A stretch of 64,000 bases of DNA from Hydractinia symbiolongicarpus (taxonomy: Eukaryota; Cnidaria; Hydrozoa; Anthoathecata; Hydractiniidae). A program made the position numbers and the translations under genes. The DNA lies in NCBI RefSeq assembly GCF_029227915.1, contig NC_079875.1:4464001-4528000 (forward strand), read 5' to 3'. The notes under the pieces were generated by a model. It worked only from the letters and a program-made list of their open reading frames with translations. It searched no databases and was not told the DNA's origin. Shown piece after piece: positions 36,853-48,398 of the stretch. How positions within the stretch are numbered: position 1 is the first letter of the stretch; every line of letters begins with the position of its first letter.

Positions 36853-36861
36853 ATTTTAAAA

Positions 36862-37905
36862 CTCAATATGGTAGTTTTAAAAGCGTGCTACTTTTTTGTT
36901 TTAATTTTAAATTTTAAACATATCACATTCTTCGTGATGTGGTCTGAGAGAAGCGACACTCCTACAGCCTGTTGACCAATCTACTGTAGTGTAGTGTACA
37001 ATACTTATCAATTTTAATGCACCATGTATATTTTTCTTTCAGGGTATTTTAAGAGTGTAGCTAGTTATTATATACATGCAACATGTACATAGAGCTACTT
37101 TCAGAGAAATATTACCGTCCTGGATGTCAACCTCCGGTTGCGGTGGTCCTCTTGAATATTGTTTTTCTGTATGTTTTCTAAAGTTACTTCATATTGCTAT
37201 AAATTAGTGGTTATAGCATAGCTCTCGTTTGCTCTCTCGTACTCTCGTATACTCTGTGCGGGAGAGACCGGGGGCGATTCAACATGTCGAATTGAATGTC
37301 ACCATAGCCCCAGGTTAACCCAAGCCATGTGAGGGAAATTGGGGATATGGCACACTGTTGTCTAGTATAGCGCAGCCCTAATTGGGTCTGCATAGTTCAA
37401 AATGGGCATTAAATACTCTAGGAGTCTCCATCTAAGCCATGTCCCCTTGAAATAATAGACAGGGTATATCCCTCAATATTTGTGAGGCTAGCCATGTAAA
37501 ATATGCACATCTATCCATCCATACATCCGTCCATTAATCTATCAAATGAATTTTTTACATGTCCTCATGTCCTAAATCAAACTTTTCTTATATTAACTTT
37601 GTAGGACGTGGATATTCTGCTCTTACCGGTAGATTAACTTATGTTCAGGAAAGATTGAGGACCCTTGTTAGGCATAAAATAGTAGAGTGTAGTTATATAT
37701 TTATATATCTCACTAAAAAAATAATTTTTTTTTACTCCATCAAGTCTTTCATATCCTGGCACCCTCATTTTTCTAAAACAAAGGTATCCCACAATTGTAG
37801 TGTACCAGTACAATAGTGGTGTATCCCACTATATTTTCCCTGAATGAATGTTGACTCGTGAGGTATTTAAAAAAAGGTAAAACAATCTATACAAACATTC
37901 TGTAT
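36862..37905. other. Intergenic spacer with an interspersed repeat
   Basis: No exon is supported. Positions 37303-37525 are a copy of a dispersed repeat whose other copy lies inverted at 48808-49041. Confidence 0.5.
37303..37525 (-). repeat. Interspersed repeat, copy 1
   Basis: About 225 bp, some 85-90% like the reverse complement of 48808-49041. Shared landmarks are CATAGCCCCAGGTTAACCC, ACTCTAGGAGTCTCCAT and ACAGGGTATATCCCTCAATA. It carries CATC/GATA-type simple repeat at one end, as SINE-like or MITE-like elements often do. No coding potential. Confidence 0.8.
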
Positions 37906-37937
37906 GTGAATAGGGGGGGAGGGGAGTCACATTAGAA

Positions 37938-38105
37938 TAAAGCATGCTTAGTATAAAAATAAAGCATGCTTTGACTAAAGCAAGTTGCCGGTAACATCAA
38001 AGGGAGAGTTTAAACAAAATTTAAAGCATGCTTAGTATAAAAATAAAGCATGCTTTCACTCAAGCAAGTTGTTGGTAACATCAAAGGGACAGTTTAAACC
38101 AAAAC
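37938..38105. repeat. Subterminal tandem duplication, 84 bp x 2
   Basis: Two copies with landmarks AGCATGCTTAGTATAAAAAT at 37941 and 38025, including a CAAGTTGNNGGTAACATCAA stretch, at the left end of the integrase-type transposon. Subterminal arrays often serve as transposase-binding sites; that role is inferred. Confidence 0.85.
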
Positions 38106-38289
38106 AATCATGTTGTTGTTTTTCTCACATACGAATGAACTGTCACTTTCATAATACCTGCTCAAAATCCTCACTTTTAATACTCAAATATTGGTGCATA
38201 ATTTTTATTCTATTGTTTTATGCACTAATAGCAGCTAAAGCAAAAAAGCACTCTTTAGACACAAGGTTACGAAAATTTGAGATACATTA

Positions 38290-39640
38290 TATTAACATGG
38301 TAAATACAACTGATGAAGATGTCAGAAACGTGGTAAAAAAGGAAGTAGATGGTCCTGGTACACAATTAGGATACAGGGAAATATGCAATGAAGATACATA
38401 CCAAGGGATGCAATACACAACATTATGTACGAAATGGACACAGAAATGCTTAACGAAAGATGGCCAGGTACCAAGAAGGAAAGAAAACGAAAGAACTTTA
38501 TCAGCAATGAACTGAACTGGTATTATCGTTGGATGGCCATGACAAGCTTATGGGATACCAAAATTGGACATTTTCCTTAGCTATTTATGGCTGTATGAAT
38601 ACAGCTAGCAGAAAACTTTTATGGTCGTGCATATGAGACACCAATTCAAAACAGGAGCCTATTGGTACCTTGAACACTTATATGAATGCAGAACTGTACC
38701 CGCTTACTTAAGAATTTACGAAGGCACCAAGACAGGAGTTATGGCCACAATGCAGGCTTATTTACGGCATAACCATGACGACTTAGACAAGTCAACAGAC
38801 AGTGTTATATATGGACCTTCTACATCTAACCAAGTAGGAACTATACTTTTATCCTCTTGGCTTAATTTGTAATAAACTTCTAAAAATTCCTTTCCTGTTT
38901 CTAATAGATTGAGAGATGGTGGCGAGAATTATATGAACTCTAGAGAAGTACTTCAAGAAGGGCTTGTATTGGTTAAAAGAGAATAATCATTATGACCCTA
39001 ATAGCAAACATGATAGGTAAAGATATAAATATGAGAAAGGAAAAACCACCAGTTAAAAATCTTTAAGCTCTACAATAAATACTAACACAATGCAACAATG
39101 ATGAATATGCACGATAAATAAAATCTTTTTTCTCAAATAAATACTAACAATAGAAAAAGTTAAAAATGTTAAAATCAAGGGACTTTTTTTCTAGAAATCT
39201 CTTGAATTATATCATGATACCCTTAATGCAGCAACAGTTGTTGGATAAATTCAAAGACACTCTCTAGAATTCGCACCACATTCGCAAACAAAAAGATCAA
39301 TTATTGCCTGATGGCGTGCTGGATCATATTTTTGCCTTTCCAGAAAGATATGGTTTGACCAACTGTGGTATGTGCAAAAATATATAAAATAAATTACATG
39401 TTTTAAAAATTTTGAATATCTTTCTATGTTTAAAATATCAAAAAACTAAATTTTAGGTTTTCAGTTGTCAGAAGAGGAGCTAGAAGACGTTGCAGGTTTG
39501 TCTGGAGTCCTTTAAAATGAACACAACTACATATCTGACAGCTTAGTAAGGAAATGTGAGGCTATTGTAAAGCACCCTTTTGATGCTAAAGAATATGTAA
39601 AAATGTATCTTTTATTAAAAAACAATATAGATGACAAGTG
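38290..39640 (+). pseudogene. Integrase-core (DDE) transposase, several stops and frameshifts
   Basis: Recognisable pieces appear in order: GTQLGYREICN (38360), DGHDKLMGYQNWTF with IYGCMNTASRKLLW (38532-38622, with the first catalytic Asp), WYLEHLYECRTVPAYLRI, TGVMATMQAYLRHNHDDLD and IYGPSTSNQ. An intron (donor after 38829) then leads to IERWWRELYE (38908) and LEKYFKKGLYWLKENNHYDP in another frame, and then HHIRKQKDQLLPDGV, PERYGLTNC, GFQLSEEELEDVAGLSGVL and HPFDAKEYVKMYLLL. At least two stops (TGA near 38628, TAG near 38940) and one or more frameshifts break it. The order matches the integrase-core proteins with the IERWW motif that I know from cnidarians and other invertebrates. The copy is inactive. 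Confidence 0.72.
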
Positions 39641-39773
39641 AAAAAGTGGTATTATTATACTTAGTATGTGTTAAATTTTTGTTAAAACTACAAAATTAAA
39701 GATTTTAATAAATAAGAAATTATTTACACTAAAAATGCATTGAAAATATCTACACAAAAATCTTATCTAACAA

Positions 39774-41016
39774 TTAAAGGTTACGAGGTGGCAATTCCAC
39801 CAATAAACAGTACTTGTTGCATGTTTGTTGCACAAAAAATGTTTCTTTGGCCACGGTTGACAAATTTCCAGAACAAAACAATAGTTTATTGCTTTTGTCA
39901 AAAGAGCCTTCAGTTGTTGCAATTTCTGGATCACATAATTTAAAGCCACACCCCTGTTTATCAACCTAAGTTAATGTTTCATTGGACTTAACAAAAGAAA
40001 AATGGACTAAACATTCCGCCATGGTTTGTGCTTTAACATCATGATTTTGGCAAATAGTACCATCATTGTTAAAATACTTAACAAAATCTCCACCAATAAA
40101 TTCCTCAATTGTGACAGGCTCATTATTTAGGGTTTTATATGAAACATTGTTATAGCTCAAACAATTTCCTTTGTATTCTTTACTCTGAAGTAACATTTTT
40201 AACTGCAACACAAAATTTTGTGCTAGGGAATGCATCTGGGCCGACTTTTTGGCATTCTCCTCTGGTGTATCACCAACTAGTTCTAATTCATCAAAAGTTT
40301 TTTGAAAATACTTTTTTACAACAAATAATGTTGCACCCCTTAATCTATGACGTTTTGCTTTGTATGCTTCACGAATAGCACCATTTTCAAATGGACTTTT
40401 GTCAATATAATAGCTTATGTCGCTACCTTTTCCCAATTCCATGTTGCTTAATTTAAAATCAGTAACATGGATCATTTGATCTTGCTTTTCAACAGCTTTT
40501 ACAAGTTTGCCTAGTTTCAACATTTAAGACATTGGTAAACTTTTTGGACATGTTGATATCTTTAAGTTTGGGTTTAATAAAGAGGATGATGGCCCTGATG
40601 TATGCACTGCTCCACTTTTATTATAACGGGAATATACGCTGACACTTACTGAAAGAGAAAAAATTTATAAACCGAATATATATCAATTTTAATGATGGTA
40701 AATAATCCATTTTGGAACATGAAGGGCCACGATCACTGCTCAATACATCACAAGTCATTCCAATTGGTAATCTTGATGCAAAGTGTTTAGTGCATGCAGC
40801 TTTGATGTTCTCGATCATTACTTCATCATATTCAAAAGGCACGAATTCTTGAGGACCAGTGCGTTCATATTTTTTCGCCTTGCCAGAAGACTCTCCTTTA
40901 AGTAGCTGCACTACCAATTCTTGGAAATTAAGGATTTTTGCTCCAATATAGTCTGATCCTCTATCTTTTGTTTTGTCATTTCTTTTAGGTAACTTTTGAA
41001 TTTGTTTTAATTTCAT
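39774..41016 (-). pseudogene. Alpha-kinase (MHCK/EF2K-type) domain protein inside the transposon, two stops
   Basis: Reading on the minus strand from 41016, the N-terminal part starts MKLKQIQKLPKRND and includes CDVLSSDRGPSCSKMDYLPS, a stretch seen upstream of alpha-kinase domains in invertebrate transposon-linked genes. After a gap of about 100 bases the frame continues GAVHTSGPSSSLLNP, meets TAA at 40524-40526, and enters the kinase domain: YYIDKSPFENGAIREAYKAK (glycine-loop region), FVVKKYF (the Lys expected to bind ATP), TIEEFIGGDFVKYFNNDG and AECLVHFSFVKSNE. After a TAG at 39966-39968 it reads GCGFKLCDPEIATT, FCSGNLS and TCNKYCLLVEL, the zinc-binding end of the domain. The order and residues fit a whole alpha-kinase. 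The two stops make this copy a pseudogene. Confidence 0.72.
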
Positions 41017-41430
41017 TTTTTTGTTAAAATCTGTCCCTTATTGCTTTTTTTATTTCTCCTTTTCCCCCCATTTTATTTTATTAATCTTTTGTCGCATGGC
41101 ATTCAAAAAGCTATAGCTTTAAATATCAAAACATTGGCAGCTCTTGGCCATACGAAAAATTTAATTCAATTTTAGTTTGCAAAGTGTGTATTTTTATACA
41201 TAATTTGTTTTTAAAACTTTATTTTAGCAAAAATAAAAAGCAATTTAAATTTATTTCTAAAGTAAAGAAATATTGTGTGACAGCTCTCTGCCACCATACA
41301 TGTTTAAAGCAAGTAAACATAATTTGAAAGACATTTTAATAAAGCAAAAATGCATTCACTTTATTAAGCACGCTTTAAATCCTGCTTTAAATTTATAGCA
41401 TGCTTTTAAAATTCTAGTGTGACCCCCCCA

Positions 41431-42212
41431 TACACAAGTTCACAGTTTCGGCTAACCATTGTTTAAATAAATATTTCTTTTATTAAAACACTCTTATTGA
41501 GAATTGAAAAATGGAAGTAAACTGTTATGAATTAAGAAGGCTTTGAAGAAAAGTAAAATAATTTTTTTATGAATTATTTTGAAATGAAAAGTTACAAATC
41601 ATTCACATAAGTTTTAAGTAGGCAATAACATACTAAATTTCTATGCCATGAGACTAATTATTTTTTCAAAAAATGTAAAATATACCTAATACCCACACAT
41701 AAAGCCTTAATAAATTTACTGTGATTATTTCCCCTTTTTTTCAATACAGAAAATGAGCAAACAACTTAAACCATGAGAAGGTTTATCTTTAAAATGACAT
41801 TTTATTTGATATATATAAAATTAATTGCTTTATGTTAGTTTTCTATTTAATAATATAGGCATATTTTGTCTGTCAGTCACAAGGAAAACATTGTGTTTTG
41901 TAAACACGACCCCATGAAGTTTTCCTGAGGTGACCAACTTAAAAGAAAGATTATTTTCTCTGTCTTTCATACACTTCTCAAAAATATATACGTAATCATA
42001 AATGGCACAAACTACATTGTCTGAAAGTAAAATTGCGAATTATAATTTAGGAGAAACCAAAAAAAAAAAATCTTTCCTGTATATATACTTAATAAGCTAG
42101 ATCAAATAAGCTGTTTTTTCCAATGTTTAGCAGATATATCATGATATATGCAGATGTATTAAAAACATTTTGTCCCTCTGTTACAGTGTATATGTTGAGA
42201 AAGTGAGTTGAA
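41431..42212. other. Spacer upstream of the C9orf85 homologue
   Basis: About 780 AT-rich bases that presumably hold the promoter of the following gene. I see no specific element or exon. Confidence 0.45.
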
Positions 42213-45200
42213 ATGAGCACTCAACGTGGCAATACAACAAAACAAAGAGCGCAGAAACATAAGAATGGTCATAGCTTTAAAAATGATAAATATGACACAA
42301 GCATCAAACAGAAAACAATAAATAACTTGCACGTTTCTAATGTATGTCAGCGATGTAAAGACTGCATCGAGTGGAAGATAAAATACAAAAAATACAAACC
42401 ATTAACTGTTCCAGGTAAATGGTAAGAATGTAATTATAAATACAAATACTTATATTTTTCTGTACATTTCTTTATTCAAAATTAATGTTCTAATACGTTA
42501 ACTATATTTTTCTGTACATTTCTTTATTCAAAATTAATGTTCTAATACGTTAACTTTTCAGGCTTTAAAAAATGCTGCTTTTTTGTTATCTTATCAAAAT
42601 GTCTCATAATCTTGTATTGATGTATTGATTTAGCTAGTCACAATATATATAGTATCTTTATATTACCATCCATCGTACATCTCTTATAATAATATGTGTG
42701 TGTTTGTGTCTGTCTGTCTGTAACAGGTAAATTGGATGTGGTTATTTTCTTTTAATGTAGCCGAAATTTCCTTTGAAGTCTCTGAAAAAGTGATATCCAT
42801 TTTGATAGCGTGTTTACTTTGCTTACATCACATGATCAAAATGGAGCAACTTGATTTGCTGAAATAAATTTAACCCTCGACACCGAAAAAAACAACAACA
42901 AAACAATGGTTCCTTCTTTTGAAAAAAGTGCAAAAAGTAATTCTGAGAAAGAACAGTCAAAGAAGTGAAGTAAGAGGTGGTAGCTAAAACTAGAATTAAA
43001 TAATAAAGTTAGAAGTAGAAAATAAAGGCTAGAGTTTAAAGTGGATTTGAAATCACAAATAGTAAGAACTTTGATTTTTTCAGACGTTTAGTTTTTATGT
43101 CACTGGAGCAAGCAGACTCGCATTTTCAAAGAAAAGCTTCAAATTCATGATGTTTTATATTTTACCGCTTTTTTTAAAAAAAACGTAGCCGCCATATTTG
43201 TTTACATTTTGTTGCATAATTAATGTGTGCCCTGGCACGTAACTAATGTACTTGTCCTAAAGTTCAAAATGCTAGATAAAGTTGTTAACTGACTAACAAA
43301 CAGAAAAGTTTGTTGAACTTACCGACACTGTAATGTTATTATTTTTATATTACTATTGTTTCTCTTTTTATATCTTTTACTAAGCATAAATAGCTAGCTT
43401 TAGTTTTAGCTAAGTGTTCCAGGTTTAGTATGTTTAGGCGTCTTAGTTACTGTTAGCTAGCTAATGTTAGCCTGCAAGTCAAGCTCCCCATCCCATGGCT
43501 AGCTTTAACCTATGACTTATGTTGTTATTCCTCTTTTTTGATTGTGTATAGCCAACTACCTTAGTTTCCAAACTACTCTTCTTTTATGAGTAAGAATTAT
43601 AAGGTAACAAGTTACCTGCAGAATCTTTCAAAGACTTAACTGTTGCAGGATAGTAGGATGTACTTGTATGCCCATAAGGGTTTAATTATTTTCACATTTC
43701 CATGTGCAATATGACAAGTGGAATAAATTCTTTCAGAATTTAAAGTGTGTGTGTTAAGTTATTTTTTATTGTTTTGTTTCTGACATCTTGTTAAACTTTT
43801 GTCAGCCTACATGTGAAATTCCATGTGCAATATGACAAGTGGAATAAATTCTTTCAGAATTTAAAGTGTGTGTGTTAAGTTATTTTTTATTGTTTTGTTT
43901 CTGACATCTTGTTAAACTTTTGTCAGCCTACATGTGAAATTCCAGGTTATTTTTAAGGGGTTGTAGACATTTGATTGGCAATTTACGTGGGTTTATGACT
44001 TTGGCTTAAAAAAAATTATGAGAGGATGGTATGGTTATCCGTTTATATTGTTTGTCTTGCAAAGTGCTGTTATTTGAAATTTTGTGTTAATTTTTATGAA
44101 AATAGACTACATGCAATATACTGAAAGAATAAATTTTTGTAGAATTACACTTCATTGTGAGCTGTTGTGTAAGCCGGTGTCTTTTTCTATCTATATTTTA
44201 TATATTGTACACTTCGTATTATTATATGAGATTATAACTTTTGTGGGGGAAAACTATGTGATGTCATTTTTATTGGAGGAAAATTTGGTTTCACGTTTTT
44301 GTTTTTGTTAAGAATTTTACAAAATTTTGTAGGGATAAATGTTTCCATAAAAAAAATATTTAATGTTCTGTTTTTATATTTTGTAATCTAATAGGCGAAG
44401 ACTGTATGCACTGAAATGATAAATTTTTCTAAATTTTGATGTCTTTCATATCCTTTTTGTGGAAGAAGGGTAATGGCAATATACAAAATGCTGTGAATGA
44501 AATTATTTTTGTTGATTTGGCTGTGCTTCTCAAAAACAAATCTGTTTTACATTTTGTGTAAACTTTTGTGTACAAACCGTATACAGTTTTTCCAAAATAA
44601 TGATCTTTTTTTATTCAAGTTTATTCTTTGCTTATTGAATTTTTGACATTTAGGTTCAGAATTGTTTGTAAAAGGTAGTACCGATCATCATACTAAAAAA
44701 GAAAATTTTTTGTGTTCTTAACTGGTTGATTTTTACATTTTGTGTTACATTTTTGTGGGAGAGAATGGTATGCAACTGAAATGACTAATTTTTGTAGATT
44801 TGCATTTAATGTTTTCTAAACTATGGCTTTTTCATATTTTTGTATAAGCTTTTAAGGGAAAGACAATATTTAAAATGTGTAAAGAACTTATTTTGTTAAC
44901 TTGTGCGAAATTTTGCAGGCCAACTTTTTGACATTTCAGGAATATAATACTGAGGTTTTTCTTGCAAGTTGTATATATTTGAGATGCGTTATTTCTGACA
45001 TTGTTATTATCCGTGTTGTGGCTGTCAGTGTTCTTACTGTCAGTTTTGTGAGTATTGGTGTTGCAAGTGTCGATGTTGTGAGTGTCGATGTTGTGACTTT
45101 TTATCAACTAGATTTCAAGCTGCTCTTTTTTATTTTGTTTAAGATTTAACATTGACATTTTGTGTAAGATTTTAAGAACATTTTGTATATGCAGCAAAAC

Positions 45201-45701
45201 GTTGCAAAGGTGAGATAGAGAATGAAGTATTTCCAGCTTCAATGACGTACAACAGTGGCTCGTTAGAGATAGTTGAGAACTTTTGTTACTTAGATGATAT
45301 GTTGGGCAGTGAAGGGGGTGTTGGAAGAAGTGTTACTTGCAGGATAGGTTCTGCTTGGAAAAAGTTCAGAGAGTTACTTCCTTTGTTGACTAGCAGAGTC
45401 TTGTCAATTGAGTTAAAAGATAGGTTGTGAGAGGCCTGTGTAAGAAGTGTTATGCTGTACGGTAGTGAGACATGGGCAGTGAAGCAGGAAGATCTTGACC
45501 GTGTGGAAAGGAATGATATGAGAATGGTTAGGTGGATGTGTAACGCCAGTTTGAGAGACAGAAAAAGTTCAGATGAGCTAAGAAGCAGGCTAAGTATCCT
45601 TAGAATTAAAGATGTTATCCAGATAAGAAGATTGAATTGGCTGGGGCACTTGGAACGAATGGAGGGGGATAATTGGGTAAGAATGATGATGATGGTGATG
45701 G

Positions 45702-45765
<64 letters not shown>

Positions 45766-47397
45766 AATATGTATAGAAAATATAAAACTATTTTGAAACA
45801 AACAATAAAGCACATAATGCTAATGATGTAAGGTTTGACATTTGACATTTTGCATAAGATTTTAAAAGCAATTTTTTGTATATGCATTGCTTATGTCAGC
45901 AAAACATCTAAAGCAACTTATTTTTTCAATGGCCTTTTTTGTATGTGGATTTTTCCACGTGCCTTATCGACTAGTTCTGTATATAAACACACAAACAAAC
46001 AAATCAAAAAAGCAAGTAAACAAACTAAAATTCATTAAACTTATTTGACAAATACTTATGCATGTATATGTATTAAAAATTAACCGTTTTAATTTTTTGA
46101 GAGTTGAAAATAACTACAGTGTCATTTGAAGATTAAGTTTCATAACAAAAAATGATAATAAACTAATAAACTCTTTCAAGTTCAAGAAATCAATCATGAA
46201 GAAAAATTCTTCCAGCTTTCCTAAATTTATAAAAGCCTTGTTTTTTTATTGTGTTCATAACATCCGTTCAAATTTAGTTCCAAGAAGAAGGAAAGTATTC
46301 ACTAACTTTGTTAAATTTGTTTTAGTGTGAAATGTTGTGAAAGAAAAGTGAAGTATGCATATCACATTGTCTGCACAGATTGTGCAGTTCAAAACAAAGT
46401 TTGTGCGAAATGTTCAAAACAAAAAGATGTGGTGGATGAGTAATGCTTTTCTTTTTAAAAGCTTAACTATTTACGACAGAGAGAAGCAGAAGCTCCTCTA
46501 GTTGCTAGTTAAAACTGTTCTGCATAATAACAATAAAAAATAGTGGCTTTGGGTAAGGTAATTATTGTGGAGATGCATTCGCTCTGTAAAATTTTTACAC
46601 AGTATCCACATAGTGCTTGGTATTCACTTTTTACATATTGAGGGTAGCCACACCTGTATTATCCTGAATAACTTAACAAATGAAGACTTAAACCTCCTAA
46701 ATAACCTAAAATTTGGGCCCAAAATATTCTCCTGAATTCCAAATTTTTTATGCAATGTGAAATTGTTTTTGCTTTCAAGATTAAAGGTTTATTATTAACA
46801 TCTCTTTATTTCCTCTTGAAATTTCGGTATTTCATTGATTATCTGAGCATTCCGTTTGAGTTTGTGTCTGTTTCGTTAGTCCTATTTTTATTGTTATTTT
46901 TTAGACCTGAGAAACCGATGAAAGAGCAACAACAAGAGGAGAATTATTTGAAAGAAGAATTAAAGTACATGAAATTAAGAGAAAAGCGTAAGTTTATTAT
47001 GATCCAGACTTTCCTTGTCCGGAAAATACAAAAGATTTATGTATGAAATGAAAGTGGCTTGTGTTTGTTTTGTTATTTCTTGGGTACTTAATATTATCAT
47101 TTCTCAACTGTCCTTTCTAGTAATTTTAAATTTTTGTGTTGACTACTGTCCAAAATGACAATCGCATCGTATTATTAAATTTAAAGTAAAATTGTTTAAA
47201 AAAGTACTGTAAATTTTGTTTTGTATTTTTGATGGCCACTTCATTAATTTCTAGGTACTTTCCTTCGTAAATTGGAAAAAGACCAAACAACGGATATCGA
47301 AAAAGTCGACAACTCTGAAGATGATGACAGCATTAATGACGACGCTAACGACGACGTTAACGACAGTGGTATTTGTGAAGCTTCTGACGTCACCTAG
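42213..47397 (+). CDS. C9orf85: C9orf85 homologue (small Cys-rich conserved eukaryotic protein)
   Basis: Four exons: 42213-42421, 46326-46439, 46905-46987 and 47255-47397. All introns are GT..AG with matching phases, and the total is 549 bases (182 residues). The N-terminus MSTQRGNTTKQRAQKHKNGH followed by SFKNDKYD is close to human C9orf85 (MSSQKGN...SFKNDKFD). VCQRCKDCIEWKIKYKKYKP, CVKCCERKVKYAYHIVC and VCAKCSK keep the CxxC pairs that probably bind zinc. The third exon is charged and probably a coiled coil (MKEQQQEENYLKEELKYMKL). The tail is acidic, rich in Asp and Asn, as in the human protein. The molecular role of the family is not established. The first intron is 3.9 kb and contains a LINE fragment and several repeats. 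The split codon TG|T at the first junction supplies the first Cys of the second zinc pair, supporting the join. Confidence 0.92.
42451..42554. repeat. Perfect tandem duplication, 52 bp x 2
   Basis: Two identical adjacent copies starting TATATTTTTCTGTACATTTC, just inside the first C9orf85 intron. Identity means the duplication is very recent. Confidence 0.95.
43700..43944. repeat. Near-perfect tandem duplication, about 121 bp x 2
   Basis: Two adjacent copies starting CCATGTGCAATATGACAAGT, in the first C9orf85 intron. They appear identical over the shared length. Confidence 0.93.
45181..45680 (+). pseudogene. Non-LTR retrotransposon (LINE) reverse-transcriptase C-terminal fragment
   Basis: The frame reads SLEIVENFCYLDDMLGSEGG, SAWKKFRELLPLLTSR, a TGA stop (45428-45430), then EACVRSVMLYGSETWAVKQE, DRVERNDMRMVRWMC, SSDELRSRLSILRIKDVIQ and RLNWLGHLERMEGDNWV. 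This is the well-known tail following the reverse-transcriptase domain in many animal LINE polyproteins (ENFCYLG, MLYGSETW, RMVRWM, GHVERM motifs). It ends in a GAT/ATG microsatellite that probably began as the element's 3' simple repeat. It is a dead 5'-truncated insertion, sense to the host gene in its first intron. Confidence 0.82.
45682..45763. repeat. (ATG)n microsatellite
   Basis: About 26 trinucleotide units with two early GGT/GTG interruptions, at the end of the LINE fragment. Long Met or Ser/Ile runs in translated frames here are artefacts. Confidence 0.97.
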
Positions 47398-48398
47398 TAA
47401 TACACAAACGCAGTGTATTTGCAGTAATATTTTTATAAATAGAAAATATAATTAATTCAGGTTGACTTGCATGGTTTTTTTACCCATCTTGTCTCCAGAG
47501 ATTCTTGTCTTTTTGACATTGTGATTGTTGGAATCCGATTGTCTGATAAAATTTTCCGTTCCGATCCAAACTGAAAGTTGAAATCGTTTTATCTTTTCTT
47601 GCATGGGAAGAGATTAAGTGGCTTTCTGTTCTGTTTTGTTATTCTGCAAACCGCCTCAAATGTTTTTCTCTGAATACTAAACTAAATAATAAAACATGGA
47701 ATATATTGACCATGACCCCTATTCAAAGTAGAAAACAGGTATTTTTAACCTCGTTCCTAGGGCATTGTTTCTTGTTGATAAAGTTGATGAGGTGTAATAC
47801 CACCTTATATGCCACAAGACTCCTGGGACTAGGTTGAGGTATTTTCTTTTTGCTTAATCGGTTGTGAGACGTTTTTATTTAAAAATTTGGGTTATTTCAT
47901 CCCCTATATAACGCATATACAAGGTATCTACACGGAAGCTGTAGAGAACTTACTCGTTATAATTTTCGCACAGTCTCGCAAAAAGAGTAGTGAAAAAATA
48001 TAGTACAAGAATTGCGCGCAAAACACTCAAAAATTAGTACGCGCGAAAATGCATTTATATTTAAAAAATGCAAAACTGATTTTGATTTTTATAAGGTGGA
48101 TTTGCATTTTCTAATTCTAATTAAAAATTCCTAACGGAAATTGTGTAATTGCTGGAATCTGATTGTCTGAAAAAAATTTCTAAAATAAAAATTCTAAAAA
48201 GCTTGAATTATCTTTCAAGATGTTTTTTTTATCTACAAGCCCTTTATAGCAAGTCTTCGTCTTTTTTTGGATGGGAGGTTAACACACCTCCGCAAAAAAG
48301 GAAAAGGGGTATTGCACGGAAACGAGGTCGGTAGCGGTAATCGCCCTCATGATTTCCAAGTATTTTCAGTTTTACCATTTTGTACACACGACATAAAA
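47398..48398. other. Spacer between the C9orf85 homologue and the next gene
   Basis: No exon. Three copies of the dispersed CCTCGTTCCTAGGG-type motif are present (near 47490, 47747 and 47821). An in-frame upstream ATG at 48267 precedes the next gene and could extend it, but composition favours the later start. Confidence 0.45.

Larger units (their letters stand above)
30999..36861. mobile_element. Composite Mutator-like element (MULE) with 9-bp target duplication and captured host DNA
   Basis: The left terminus starts at 31008 (GGTAGGCACTATAACC). The right terminus ends at 36852 with the reverse complement. The match extends about 87 bp (31008-31094 against 36766-36852) with very few differences. 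Both outer ends are flanked by ATTTTAAAA (30999-31007 and 36853-36861), the 9-bp target duplication usual for MULEs. Inside lie a MULE DDE transposase fragment, a foldback, a probable N-terminal ORF of the element, an Ulp1-like protease fragment, thiolase pseudo-exons, an intact GPX gene, and an internal second terminus at 36603. The transposon genes are broken, so the copy is not autonomous. Alternative: a truncated MULE beside unrelated host genes plus a separate miniature copy, with the 9-bp match due to chance in AT-rich DNA. Confidence 0.7.
37912..41430. mobile_element. Integrase-type DNA transposon carrying an alpha-kinase gene (both decayed)
   Basis: The left end (37912-37960) has a G run, then GTCACATTAGAATAAAGCATGC. 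The right end (41385-41430) reads, inverted, a G run, then GTCACACTAGAATTTTAAAAGC. The ends are imperfect inverted repeats rich in AAGCATGCTT-like boxes. Between them lie a plus-strand DDE integrase-like pseudogene and a minus-strand alpha-kinase pseudogene with their 3' ends facing. I could not define the target-site duplication (perhaps ATA). The transposase resembles integrase-core proteins common in cnidarian genomes (Ginger/IS3EU-like groups), but the superfamily is uncertain. Confidence 0.62.

Noticed and set aside
44832-45149. Repetitive frames (NTDTHNTD and VVSVDVV types)
   Set aside because: Low-complexity translation of a short local GTGTCGATGTTGTG repeat in an intron.
45286-45887. 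Long Ile, Ser and Met runs on both strands
   Set aside because: Produced by the ATG microsatellite and the LINE fragment.
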